Shown in pieces: positions 9,784 to 27,252 of a stretch of 64,000 nucleotides of DNA. The notes beneath the pieces are model-generated. The model saw nothing but the letters and a program-made list of their open reading frames with translations. It searched no databases and was not told where the DNA came from. This DNA comes from Macquaria australasica. Its lineage: Eukaryota; Chordata; Actinopteri; Centrarchiformes; Percichthyidae. The stretch lies in contig SEMN01000161.1 in NCBI GenBank assembly GCA_005408345.1, forward strand, positions 248,001 through 312,000, read 5' to 3'. The translations under genes were made by a program, and so were the position numbers. How positions within the stretch are numbered: position 1 is the first letter of the stretch; every line of letters begins with the position of its first letter.

Positions 9784-12409
9784 GTATGGTAGAATGTTTC
9801 ACTGATTTTCAAATTATACTACATATGGAGTGTACCCTCTTTAGTTGTGTCTGTTTTAATGAAGGGACACCTTGTAATTGGCTGAAATAGTGCTTGTTAA
9901 ATTGACTTAATATTTAGATTCTACAGGTGTCAGATTGTGGAGATTGTGTATTGGTGACACAGGAAAAATACCTTGTACATAGGGACTAAAAATCGAGTTC
10001 TACACTAACATGCATGAGGGCAAATATTAACAGCATTTCCATCTAACAGATAGTTAGATCAGTTGTGTTGATCAGCAGTTCTTAGGAGTTCTTAGGAAGA
10101 GGACACCTATAGGTATAAGAAGTTGATACCAATTTCCCAGTCAATTTAGTGTGGTATTACCAGTTGAATAATGCAAATAACACAAGTGTGTGTACCTGTT
10201 CTTCAGTCTCTATCAAATAACAATCACAATGCAATTAGCCTTATTTGAAAAGAGAGCAAAATGAGCAAGCAAATTAACAATGTGGTGGGTCACAGTAGGT
10301 GAAATTGACGCTGATGTTGTTTGTGTTGCTGTCTGGTAAACAAAAGCCTTTTGACGGCCGACGGCAACACTTTTTCAAAAACAAACAAGGCAGCCCTCAA
10401 ATCAGGAGCGCGCTCTCATTAATAACTAAAACGATATGAGACGCTGCGTCGTTTTCTCTCTCCACCTCAAAAACAAATTAAAAGTCAATCAGAGGGAGAA
10501 AAGCAAAAGAAAAAAATCAAGTCATTTATCCCCAGTGGTGACATTGATAGACAGCCATAATTGAGCAGGTCGTCTTGTTCCATTAAGAGAATGATGGACC
10601 CCCATTTCACTGCCCTCAGGGTTGGCCACCCTATCCCTGATGAGAATTTCCCAGTAATAAGCAATATTAATTATGTTTTAATTGGTATAAATGTCGAACT
10701 GTATGAGGAGTATAATGTGGAATAGGAGCCTAATGAAAAAAGCAGCAGGCTTGTCTTAGGCGGTTGATGGCTGCTTAATTGTTATTGATGTGTCTGAGAA
10801 TTTAAAGTCAAGTTTGTGAGTGTGGGCTGTAGACAGTTAGAAATACCACAGGTGATGGAAAGTCTGTCTAGCTTTACTGAAATGATAGGAAGTTTGCTCA
10901 GTACTGACATATTTAAAAACATACCAGGCACTCAGTTAAAATGAGAATTGCATGTAGAAAGATAATAAAATATAGTCAGGCATGTGTCACAAGCCTGCTT
11001 CTTGACATTTTATTTGTTCCTTGTAACTGCTGAGTTTTATTCTTAGCAGTCTAAATCACTTCTTTTCCCTCTATTTTCCCAACAATTTCACTTAACACCC
11101 GAATCCCATTTTGCTTTCTACTTCTGTATGATTTCTTTCTGCCATTATATTTCCCACTTCCCTCTTGATCTTTACAGAAACAATTCAGTTTCAGCAGTTG
11201 TTGTCGTTTTACTGCTCCACCTGTCAACGTGTCATACTCAAATATTCCAGGGTTCCCATGGAGATTCTGTGTAGGTCAGGACATTTTGCTGTTTTTATGC
11301 ACTGTCTCTCCATAATCCTAAGAGACATGTTAAAAAAATGTTGTGTTACGGTTCTGTACAATATATTTGTTGGGTCTATAACCCATAAACATTCAGTTTA
11401 TTTGGGTGGAAGCAAAAAAAGGCAGAAAACATGAACACATTTCTGCCTGTATTCACACGCTCATACATACTGTATATGCACAAAATAGGCAAATGCTAAC
11501 ACTCAAAACATACATGCACACACGAACACTGCACACATCTTGTCAGGCGGTATGAAATTAGACTTGCAACTTAACAATAGCTCCCAGCAGATTACAAGGG
11601 GTTCCTCCAGGAAAGGTAAAAAGACAGAACATATGCTGGTTGACAGCTGCATTGGGTACAAAGAGATGCTGTCTTACCACGAGTGCTCTTGACAGATAAA
11701 AAAAAAAACCCACACAATCTCAATAGGTGCCATTTATGAAAAAAAAATTGAGAAAGGAAGCATGTGCGGCAAGTGACTAGTATAAATGGTGCAGGGACAA
11801 TCTGGGCTCAGGCGAGGGGAATTCACATCACTGCACTCCCTTTCTACTAGCATTAGTGTGGAACACGGCGCCATCAAAGTAATAAACATTCCCTCAAGAG
11901 GCTTAGTGTTTTCCTGCCTTAATTCTCAACCTTCAGACTAAAAGTAACAAAAGCTGAAAGATGTTAAACTTCTCATCTCCCTAGATTCTTTTTTCTTTCT
12001 CTCATTCGATTTCTCTCCGCTTTCCATCCTTATTTATGAAGATGTATGTATTAACTGATAATTGCACATTTAAGGAGGGAAACTATACATGAATTAATTA
12101 CTATACAGATTTTCATGTGTCTAAGCTTTTGTTAATATAGCATATCTATAAACCTGACCTAAAACTATTAATTATGATAATTATTAAATGTAAACTTTGT
12201 TGACACAATTAAACTAATGTTAATGTATCCCCTATAGAAAGATTATAGTATTTGATTAGGGAGAGCTAATATTACATTCAAATGAACTGATGACTAATTA
12301 GGTCTATATGTCATCGCCTTGAATGTGCCCCACAGAATCTGTACTTTTTTCCCTCCTTGTTATTTTTAATGTGTCTCAGTCAAGTGAACATTTCTCGTGT
12401 TTCTCACAG
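9784..12409 (+). other. plxna4 intron
   Basis: 2.6 kb non-coding, GT-AG. The block 10330-10720 is compositionally unlike the AT-rich surroundings and looks like a possible conserved non-coding element (see findings). The remainder is AT-rich with short A runs (11698-11710, 11738-11748). Confidence 0.7.
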
Positions 12410-12678
12410 GTGCCAGGCTACCGCCAGGAGCAAGTGGAGAAGGGGCTGAAGCTCTTCGGCCAGCTCATTAACAACAAGGTCTACCTGCTGTGTTTTATTC
12501 GCACTCTGGAGGCCCAGCGTGGTTTCTCCATGAGGGACCGTGGCAACGTGGCCTCACTTATCATGACAGTGCTGCAGAGCAAGTTGGAGTATGCCACTGA
12601 TGTCCTAAAGCACCTGCTGTCTGACCTCATAGACCGCAACCTTGAGAGCAAGAACCACCCCAAGCTACTGCTCCGCAG
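12410..12678 (+). CDS. plxna4: plxna4 exon: GAP segment 1 core
   Basis: Residues 481-569 plus two bases of Arg570. It contains VPGYRQEQVEKGLKLFGQL, FIRTLEAQRGFSMRDRGNVA, a helix SLIMTVLQSKLEYATDVLKH, and ends LESKNHPKLLLR. FSMRDRGNVASL and ESKNHPKLLLRR are near-universal in plexins. The Arg569-Arg570 pair in LLLRR corresponds, as I recall, to the first pair of arginines whose mutation abolishes plexin signalling (RasGAP-like arginine finger). The intron splits the second arginine codon. The reading frame is open 87 bases upstream of the acceptor TTCTCACAG but the match to plexin starts at VPGY. Donor GTGAGA. Confidence 0.96.
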
Positions 12679-18849
<6,171 letters not shown>

Positions 18850-18996
18850 GAGTGTGCAGGCGAACCTCTCTTCTCCCTCTTCTGTGCCATCAAGCAGCAG
18901 ATGGAGAAAGGCCCCATTGACTCCATCACCGGAGAGGCACGCTACTCGCTCAGCGAGGACAAGCTCATCAGACAACAGATTGACTACAAGACGCTG
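18850..18996 (+). CDS. plxna4: plxna4 exon: GAP segment 1 end, junction to RBD
   Basis: Residues 593-641 (49 codons, phase 0 at both ends). The peptide includes ECAGEPLFSLFCAIKQQMEK, GPIDSITGEARYSLSEDKLI and RQQIDYKTL. This is among the most conserved stretches in plexins (ECAGEPLF.L..AIKQQ.EKGPID..TGEARYSLSEDKLIRQQIDYK) and leads into the Rho-GTPase-binding domain. Acceptor TTTGCAG, donor GTAAGG. Confidence 0.96.
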
Positions 18997-20209
18997 GTAA
19001 GGGGTTCAACTGCCCAGAGGTCAAAGGGCTAAAAGGGGACACTTAATATGCTTTCAGGGACAAGAGGAGAGAGAAAAAGGGTGGTTATGGGTTGTCGGTC
19101 ATGAGATGAGCAACGTGGCATAAAGTTGTCATTGTCACGCTTGACATGAAGGGAGCACAGGAGTGGCGACCTCACTTCCTGTTGAGACCGGAGCTGTCAA
19201 GGAAAAGAGCAGAGCTTGGAGAAGAGGAGAGAGGAAAGAGATTATTCATGTGTATGTGTCTGAACAAGCAGAGAGATGCTGAAGCTCTCTCCTTCTGGAA
19301 CCTCTCGTTTATTCCCTAAGTCTGTCTGTTGTTGTCCTCTCCACTGTGACATGTTTGTTTCAGCAGGGGAAACCCAGACACTGTTTAGTCCTTCCATCTT
19401 TCTTTTCTAGTGGCACATCTGTTTGTACTCTACATACATTCTGGGAGTACAGATTTTCATACTCTCACTGTCCAAGGTGAACTGTGATAGGGGAAAAGAG
19501 CCACATGTACCCTCTCACTTATAATGTGTATTTGTGTTGATCTTGTAATTCGGGTATTTCCACCAACACCTGGAGGCAGTACTGACAGAACTGATGAATA
19601 TCCTAATAATATTATAATTAGCTGGTTTACCGCTCATCAATTCAGGTAGCACATTGCTGTCTCTCTTCAGGCTCAGAGGAAAGAGCAGTTTCCCTGGTGA
19701 ATGATCTTTTCTTTTTTTGTTGCTGCAATTCTCTCACATATCCTTTGGCGAGCACAAAATTATTGCAGTTCAATTCAATTCAATTCAGTTTTATTTATAT
19801 AGCGCCATATCATAACAAAGTTATCTCAGGGCACTTTTTCGAATAGAGCACTTTTTCGAATAGAAAAAGTTCCATTGAGTACCAATCCACAGTGCAATCA
19901 ACATTATTAACATAAAACACACACACACCTCTGCCCTGCCAAGATTAAACATGAATTAGATAACACAATTTATCCTTTGCACTAAATCAACTCAGCAAAA
20001 TGCTTTTATCTTTCCAGGTTTGACTGCTGCAGTTGCAAATATTGCAAGAATCCTTACCTATAGATACCAAGAAAACATTTTCCACATGTGAAATATATCG
20101 AAAGCTGTCTTTTAAAACAACCAAAGTCAACGCTTGGGATACTGTTTCACCGGCAGCTTGCTTTCAGCCCCCACTCACAGTGGCAGTCTTGTCTGTATTT
20201 ATGCTTCAG
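18997..20209 (+). other. plxna4 intron
   Basis: 1.2 kb, GT-AG. Contains a teleost interspersed repeat fragment (19771-19915) and, after an alternative acceptor at 20032, 177 bases open in the plexin frame (see findings). Confidence 0.75.
19771..19915 (+). mobile_element. teleost interspersed repeat fragment (SINE/MITE-like tail)
   Basis: Starts with four CAATT units, then TTTATTTATATAGCGCC and ATCATAACAAAG..ATCTCAGGGCACTTT. This motif occurs at very high copy in acanthopterygian fish genomes as I recall. A 17-base piece, GCACTTTTTCGAATAGA, is then duplicated in tandem (19831-19847 and 19848-19864), a local rearrangement of the copy. Boundaries and exact family are uncertain; the 3' limit is a guess. 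Confidence 0.65.
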
Positions 20210-20369
20210 GTGGTGAACTGTATCCATCCAGAGAATGAGAAAAGCCCAGAGATCCAGGTGAAGGTGCTGAACTGTGATACCATCAGCCAGGTGAAGGAGA
20301 AGATCCTGGATGCCATCTACAAGAACGTCCCACACTCCCACCGTCTAAAAGCCTCCGACATGGACCTAG
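20210..20369 (+). CDS. plxna4: plxna4 exon: Rho-GTPase-binding domain, first part
   Basis: Residues 642-694 plus one base of Glu695. The peptide starts VVNCIHPENEKSPEIQVKVL, then NCDTISQVKEKILDAIYKNV and PHSHRLKASDMDL. NCD.I.Q.KEKILD..YKN.P.S.R..A.DMDLEWR is the ubiquitin-like RBD of class A plexins, which binds Rac/Rnd GTPases in the family. Acceptor TGCTTCAG, donor GTACAA. An upstream in-frame acceptor could lengthen this exon (see findings), but similarity to other plexins supports the start used here. Confidence 0.95.
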
Positions 20370-22182
20370 GTACAAGTCTTTTACTGGAACCTTTTGTTTA
20401 CCACGTAGGTTAGGTCTAATGAAAACATTTACCGTGACAGTCCTTCCATGTCATGACTAGCTGTTGAAGAGTTTTGCCCTTCTTCATGTATTTGCGTGTT
20501 GATTATGGGATATTTATAATTCTACATCTCTGGGTTGTAGTTGATGAGAGTTCTTGCTCCTGCACATCCCTGTAGTTACCTTACAGCTTGTCAAAACATT
20601 TATGCAGTTTCCCATCTATGTGCCTGGAGAAAAGCGGGCTGAACTTAGACACCCATTGATTTTTTACAAAGGCTTCCCCACACCTCCCAGCCCCTCTTAA
20701 AAAGTACAAGTCTTCTTAGATATAGAGAAGCAGCTTTCTTTTCAACCTCGGGAGACTTGACTTCCTGGCTCTCTCAGTCAGATGTCTGAGATTGGTCTCT
20801 CCCCTCCCCAAACTTCCCATCGATCGACTCTCTTGTCGACTAGTGTCTGAGTCACATGATTGATCAGCTAATCAATCGAGACGCTCAGTGATCTCTTCCC
20901 TACAAAATCTTTCTTTCTTTGCTTCCTTCCTTCCTGCCATTTATGACCCCTGTGAGCAGCTACAGTATGTAGTTATTTTCTCTGAGATGTATAACTGTGT
21001 TTCTTGGGTATCTCAATTGTATGCAACTTGGGTTTAATATATTTGCAAATTACTTTAAGGGCCCTTTGATAGGAGAGAGTGCAATGATATACCTTCTCAT
21101 GTACACAGACATGCATGCTTGTGAGCATAACAATGTTATCCATGATTGTTTGTCTGCCGATACCTACAGGCTGTCTCTCTGCACCATGTGCTGTGCTTTT
21201 TATGGTTTAATATTGCCAGATGGATTTTCTGAGCCCCTGTTGTGTGTTCGTAATAGCATATTTATAACCAACCCCGGATCTAAGATGGGCTGAGTGCGTA
21301 CCGTAGGGAATCTGCCTGTGTGATAGCTAAGTGAAGAGATTGGTTTAGCCTTTTGACGACATTCCTGGATAAAATTGTTTTATGGCCCCCTTTGGGCAGA
21401 ATGTGGTGTTCTATTATTGTTTTATTACGAAAGGGAATTTGAAATTGACAGTTAGCTGGCCACTCGTTCTGTATGTGTGTGATTGGGAGTATGAGTAAGA
21501 GAGAGAGAATGAGTAAATGCAAGCTCACAAGAGAACATACATATGGAATAAAATATTTTTCAGTGATGTATCTATAGTATGTATCTGACATGCTGCACAG
21601 ATTAGAAGATAGTTCTCTCCTAATTATGAGTCCATAAACAGACTCGGAGCACACGTGTAACATCTTTTCACGCCTGTGTTTTTTTAAATTTTTTATTATT
21701 ATTTGCAAGTCATGCTGAGTAGAAACAGGTCTTCCATTTGATTTTGTTATTTTGACACACTTTTTAACTTGAAGAGAGGAGCTCTATGTACACAGGTAAT
21801 ATCAGTGGCTCTCATGATCGCTGACACACACACACACACGCATACAAACACATATACACAGACTGATTGCAATGGCTGATAAGGATAATGGGATTGTGGC
21901 AGGCCTGTCCGGAGCAGATTGGCCAGGAGTGTTGTTATCCCATGTTGTTATATTGTTTTTAATTCCCCTCTGCTGCAATCCACAGTGTCCCGCAGGGTTC
22001 CAGAGAAGATGGGGCCTGAGAACAAAGAAGCTAGGACCTGTGTGTGTGTGTGTGTGTGTCATGCATCTCTGTGGAGTACAACAGTCACCTTCAGCCTTTC
22101 TCTTTACCATCAGCTTCCATACACTCCCCAAAGCCCTTATCTCTTTGGCTGTGTGTGAGTCTATAATGCGAGTCTATAAGTT

Positions 22183-22188
<6 letters not shown>

Positions 22189-22234
<46 letters not shown>
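22189..22234 (+). repeat. (CA)23 microsatellite
   Basis: 46 bases of uninterrupted CA dinucleotide, preceded by TTTATATA. The purest and longest CA tract in the window; likely polymorphic. Confidence 0.97.
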
Positions 22235-22237
<3 letters not shown>

Positions 22238-23811
22238 CTCTTCCCACTGAGTAGCGACCACTGGATTTGGGAATCAGAGTAATCTCAGTTTGCTCTGGTT
22301 TCACACCAAGTTTATTCTTTTATTTATTCCTTTCTGCCTTTCTTTTTTTTTTCTCATTTTCATTTGTTTACTGAGCCTCGACTGGAGACAGGCGCTCATT
22401 TGCATCTTTATGGGAAGATGTACTGTATAGACAAAAAACAACAGGAGAATCTTTATTTCCTGCAGATTTTTCAGATGCTAACACAATTCTGGTCGATCCT
22501 CCAAAGACAGGCCTCATCATGCGCCACAGTGATTGCCGCTTTGTTTTCCTGTTTGTGATCAGAATGGGAGATGACAGTGGCCGACGCAAGTGGGAAGCAC
22601 AGCAAGGAGCACAGACACAATAACGTATTCATAAAGCCTGTGATGTCTGCAAAAAGAATAGAGGAATCATCTGCTTGTTTGTTTTCGAGATGGCTTTCCT
22701 TTTTCACTTATGATAATTTTGCTGGGGTATTGTGAGATGTTTCTATCAAAGCTTTTGTTTTGTTTTGTGCTGAGGTTGCACAGATGTGGGAAGCCTGGTG
22801 TATATGTAGTGTAGCTGTAATTTGGTTTTAAGGTCATGTAAATGCCATCCTGTTGGTTAAATGAAAAACACTGTCATGTGCACTGGAAGTTACTTGTTGA
22901 AAAATATGGAAATGAGGTGCAGTCTTTGGATAAGCTGTCTAGTAGTTATAGTTTCTCCGTATACTGTTGGCGTGGATATGAATCTGGTCTGCTTCTACCA
23001 AAGCTCTCAGCAATAACAATAAGAGCAGCTAGGCAGGGGGCTTAGAGCAGTGGATTGGGGTTTGACAAGGGGAGAGCAGGGACCAATAGCACCTTCAGAG
23101 AGCAGAGCATAAGGCCCGGTGCTGCAGCTGTAATCACACCCATCGATCGCACCAGCGAAAGAGATGGAAAGCTAAGAGGGAGAGCTTCTTTCTGAAAAGA
23201 GAAGAGTGGGTGATTAATTCAACTCGCCTCTTGTTGCTGTCTCTCATGTGTGCCATTTCTCGTTTGGTTCTACATCTCTTTGCCTTGAAAATGTTGTTTT
23301 TCTCCTCTTTTTGATTCTATTCAGGCTTTTCATGACAGTGTGAAATTATTGTTCTGAAAAACTTCAGTAGATGAAGATGGAGATAGTGACAACTATTTTT
23401 TCTGGCAGACCGATTAGAAAAGTGATGCTTTCTTCTGCTTTTATTTCTGATGCTTTTTCTGGTGTTGATGTAGTTCATGTTTTCATCTAAGGATTACAAA
23501 CTATGGTTTTAGTAGAATTAGATTGCTTCACATACAGCCAATTAGGTACAAGCCATATAAACATACCTGAAGTTAAAACTAGTGCCATTAGAACTTTTCA
23601 ACCTGTTCTTACTCCCAGTTACATAACATGATTTACTTTACAATTTAGCTTAAACGTATTGATTGTCACTGCAAACATACCCTTAGGATTTAGAACCAAC
23701 TGTTTGTCTGTTTTAATTGTTGTGATTAAAAAACACAACTGTCTCCTAAAAGCGGAAATCCAACATTAGCCAAACCACCAAAATCCATTGTTTCTTGCAC
23801 CAAAGGCATAT

Positions 23812-23905
23812 CAGCACACCAAATATCATGGAAAGATTTTGAGATATATTGACAGATGCACAGTAAAGGGGCGAAAACAGAACCTCCTTGGCAGAGAAAA
23901 TGAAT
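23812..23905 (+). mobile_element. possible RTE/LINE 3' fragment, degenerate
   Basis: Contains GCACACCAAATATCATGGAA and, about 50 bases on, CGAAAACAGAACCTCCTTGG, followed by CAGAG. Both strings resemble, from memory, the 3' ends of RTE-type retroelements common in fish. There is no reverse transcriptase frame and limits are not defined. Confidence 0.35.
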
Positions 23906-23979
23906 AAGAGTAAAATGTTGCATGAATATGGTTGGTAATGTCCTGCTCTTTCCGTTTTGTTTTTTCTTTGCGATTGCAG

Positions 23980-24083
23980 AATGGCGTCAGGGTCGAGGAC
24001 AGCGCATGATCCTGCAGGATGAGGACGTCACCACTAAGATCGAAGGTGACTGGAAGAGACTGAACATGCTGGCCCATTATCAG
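23980..24083 (+). CDS. plxna4: plxna4 exon: Rho-GTPase-binding domain, middle
   Basis: Residues 695 (split Glu) to 729: EWRQGRGQRMILQDEDVTTK then IEGDWKRLNMLAHYQ. DLEWRQG....ILQDED.TTKIE.DWKRLN.LAHYQ is diagnostic for plexin-A RBD. Acceptor CGATTGCAG, donor GTACGC. Phases match both neighbours. Confidence 0.95.
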
Positions 24084-24390
24084 GTACGCCTATGACTGTA
24101 TATTCTGAAATGTAGACAACTGCAGCCTGTATTAAATTCATTATATTGCCCAAAATGAAATAATAACCTCAATAACTGTTAACTGTTAAAGAGCTTGAGT
24201 CAAAGCCTTGGGGTTCGTGTTTGTCTATGATGTGGGACACCCAGAGATGTGTTTTTAAAAATCCTTTGAATTAAAATTGACAGAAATGTGTTAAACTTAG
24301 AAATTTTTGTGCAATTTCAAAGTCATTGAAGTTTGAAGTTTTAGAAATACAAAGCATTTGTAAAGTTTTAGATCTCACAGACAAAGGAGT

Positions 24391-24410
24391 AAAAAAAAAA
24401 AAAAAAAAAA
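24391..24410 (+). repeat. poly-A tract
   Basis: Twenty consecutive A residues inside the intron. It could mark the tail of an old retroposed copy, but no element body is recognisable upstream and no flanking target-site duplication is obvious. Confidence 0.85.
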
Positions 24411-26755
24411 GGATTGCTATCTGCAGAGACTTGGCATCCTCTGGAGCTTGTAATAGATAGATTACATCTTCTATTTGAAGACATTCACATCTCCTTTCTT
24501 TCAAGAAAAGTACGGTTGTTTTCATCCCATTTCCACAGGTACACAAACACAATGCTGAAGCGCATCTCTGAAATATTAAGAAAAAAAATGGATATGAAGC
24601 AGAAAGGCCTGATATTTAAACAGGCCTGACATTTACTATTTAACCTTTCTTGTGTATTTTACTTATTCATTTCAGTCTCTCTCTTCTTTACCACCCATCA
24701 TCCCTCTATCTACAGTACATCTAGCTGTCTCTGACGCCCTCTCAACTCACCTCCACCTTTTCCTCTTAGGCTGTGTGACCTGATGATCTTCACTAAGCTC
24801 CAAAACTATCTAATGGACAATTCAGTCAAAGCACTTTCCTAACCATTTAGTTGTGCAAGTCCTCAGCTGACAGGGACACCCCCCAACACACACACACACC
24901 ACCGACACAAGTTATCTGTCAGGTGAAGGGGAATGAGGCAGGGCGAAGCAGGGAAGTGACCAACAACAGTGACACTTGGAAGTAATCCCTTATGTGTGGA
25001 GAGGGGGAGAGGGCTCAAGATAAAATCTGATGTGCTGGCCAAGTGTCATCTTCTTTCTGAAATGGATTAGTGTTGGCATAGATTTCATGTACAGAATAGT
25101 CACATCAGCAGTCACAGACACGCAAGGTACTCTATGCACGCACACAAATGCACAGTTAATAGCACAAGGTAAAGTCTGAATAACACATTTATTGACAGGC
25201 AGTAACATGAAGACATATGCACAAAATAGACATCTCACTCATTAAACACACAAATGCTTTTATGCAGAGTGTCGTACAAACACATATCGGCAGGTGTTTT
25301 GTGACTCATGAGTAGTGACCGTCTATCCAGCCAACCAGGATGGGACTGGATGGAAAAACAGGCCTGCTTTGTCAACATGGTGTTAATAATTCGAGCAGCT
25401 CAGCAAGCAGCCACTGTCCCCTCCAAAGTGCAGTTTCCGTGGTGCCTAAATTAAATGTCAGTATCAGCAAGTGTCAACAGGCTTGGAGTACGAGGCGCGG
25501 GTGGAATGGATTAGGGAGCTGATTCGAATCGGAGATAAGATAATGAAGACAGAAGTTAATTCATTTTTTCAGGCCAGGGAATAAGGGTGCCTTATCCTTG
25601 ACAGACCAAAAAGAAACACTCCCATCCACTCAAAATTTGTTAGGAGGCTAAGAAAAGAGCAAAGAAGGGAGGGGATGCCACAAACACATTCAGACTTCAG
25701 TCAAGGGCATCTGCAATTCCATACTTAGCATTTCCACTTGTGTTTTTATAACTTAATTTCACTGAAATACTGTGGCTTGAGTTTAAAAAGGTTAAATGTA
25801 TAAATCATTTTGTTGAAGATCTTGTCGCTTTACTAATAAAATCAATTGATGCACTTTATTGATTGATGACACCCCTGCCAACCCAGATGTGCCACTATAT
25901 TTGGTCTTGGGATGTCCTCCAGACATCTTATCTAAATGTTGTTTGTCTTGTTAGAAGCTAATATGACCGGCAGACACACTCAATAGAATCATGTGCTCTC
26001 CTTTATTAAAGTAATCTAGTTTGATCTTCCACTAGCCAAACTCACCCACTCACTCTGCCTTCAGTTACTCAGTGAAAAGTTTGATTTCTTGTTCAGGAAA
26101 ACATCACATAAATTTGGCATTTGCCATATCAGATCTTTCTGTCCCATAATGAGAGACATATCTCCTCCTCCTCCTCCCTTTCAGGAAACTGTGCTCCGCT
26201 TTCTGCCTTTATCCTCTCCTACAAATGTTATTTCCCCAAATGCCACTCCTCCTTTTCATTATGTTCCATTGTGCTTTGCTCGTTTTATATCCATTCAACA
26301 TATAAGAGCAGTGATCAGGGAGCATGCTTAAGGGTGTTGGAGAGTTGGGGGCTCCCCACAAAGGAATAACAGGATCTGCCCTGTGGGCCTCCTGCTTACA
26401 ATAATATAAACATATTATGCATAAGGAGCAGATTGAGTGACTGGGTGAAATAATGATACAATCTTAATAAGACCCTGGCAGGCATGCACGCACACACACG
26501 CACAAAAGGCCCCTGGTCTTTATTCCCTGTCCCATCCACCCACACTATGATGGAGATCACTTCAATTAACCCTGCCTTACCCTGCAGCACGGGTAGCCAG
26601 ATTATGCAGAATAGGGGTATACTGTGTGTGTGGGGGGGGGGATGCGACAGAGTACATCCCAGTTGTGTTAATTGAATCCTGTTTGGCTGACTGGAAGGAG
26701 GAGTGCACGATTTACTCATTCATTCATTTACACACACTTATTTTCACATAGACCA

Positions 26756-26775
26756 ACACACACACACACACACAC
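26756..26775 (+). repeat. (AC)10 microsatellite
   Basis: Twenty bases of AC dinucleotide within a broader AC-rich stretch (about 26730-26825). Confidence 0.9.
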
Positions 26776-27152
26776 TGCATGATTCTTCACACCTTCTTAC
26801 GCACACTCTCAAACACACACACTACCCAACCCTAGAGGAAAGGTATTATTGAATAGAGACTGTGGGACGTCCCCTCTCACACAGGTCTGCACGATGCTCT
26901 GCTAAACTCTCCCTCCCCTTGTCAGTCATCATATGTATGTGTGGGCTGAATAGAGCACATAAGGGTAATAAGATATTCTGTTTATCCACATGAAACCAGA
27001 ATAGATGGAGAGAAATATAGAAAATGACACCAACGCAATGATCTATGGGTTTTCTGATTGGTTGTTTTAGAAATCTGCACAAATGAAAAAACTAAATCTC
27101 TGCACATGGTTTTCAGTAGTCATTTGCATAATACACGTGTTTGTTTTTCCAG

Positions 27153-27252
27153 GTACCTGATAATGCAGTAATGGCCTTGGTTCCCAAGCAAGTTACAGCC
27201 TACAATTCAGTAAACAACTCCACCGTGTCTCGAACTTCTGCAAGTAAATATG
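27153..27252 (+). CDS. plxna4: plxna4 exon: RBD end and linker
   Basis: Residues 730-762 plus one base of Glu763. The peptide begins VPDNAVMALVPKQVTAYN, then SVNNSTVSRTSASKY. VPD..V.ALV.KQ closes the RBD. The following NNSTVSRTSASKYENMI linker is, as I recall, specific to plexin-A4; A1, A2 and A3 differ here. This is the best single piece of evidence for the paralog. Acceptor TTTTTCCAG, donor GTAAGC. Confidence 0.94.

Larger units (their letters stand above)
20370..23979 (+). other. plxna4 intron
   Basis: 3.6 kb, GT-AG. Contains a near-palindrome at 20858-20877, a long CA microsatellite at 22189-22234 and a possible RTE-type retroelement fragment at 23812-23905. No coding evidence. Confidence 0.72.
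24084..27152 (+). other. plxna4 intron
   Basis: 3.1 kb, GT-AG. Contains a 20-base poly-A at 24391-24410, a G run at 26632-26641 and a short (AC)10 tract at 26756-26775. No coding evidence. Confidence 0.75.

Noticed and set aside
12323..12409. In-frame open sequence upstream of the 12410 exon, with an ATG
   Set aside because: The frame is open for 29 codons through the intron, but the peptide is not plexin-like and the acceptor TTCTCACAG at 12409 matches the conserved exon start.
22189..22234. CA tract as a possible Z-DNA or promoter element
   Set aside because: Such tracts are frequent in fish introns and nothing around it suggests an internal promoter; kept only as a microsatellite.
25495..25540. 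GATTCGAATC resembling a tRNA B box
   Set aside because: No A box or cloverleaf can be built at the right distance; it is simply a short palindrome.
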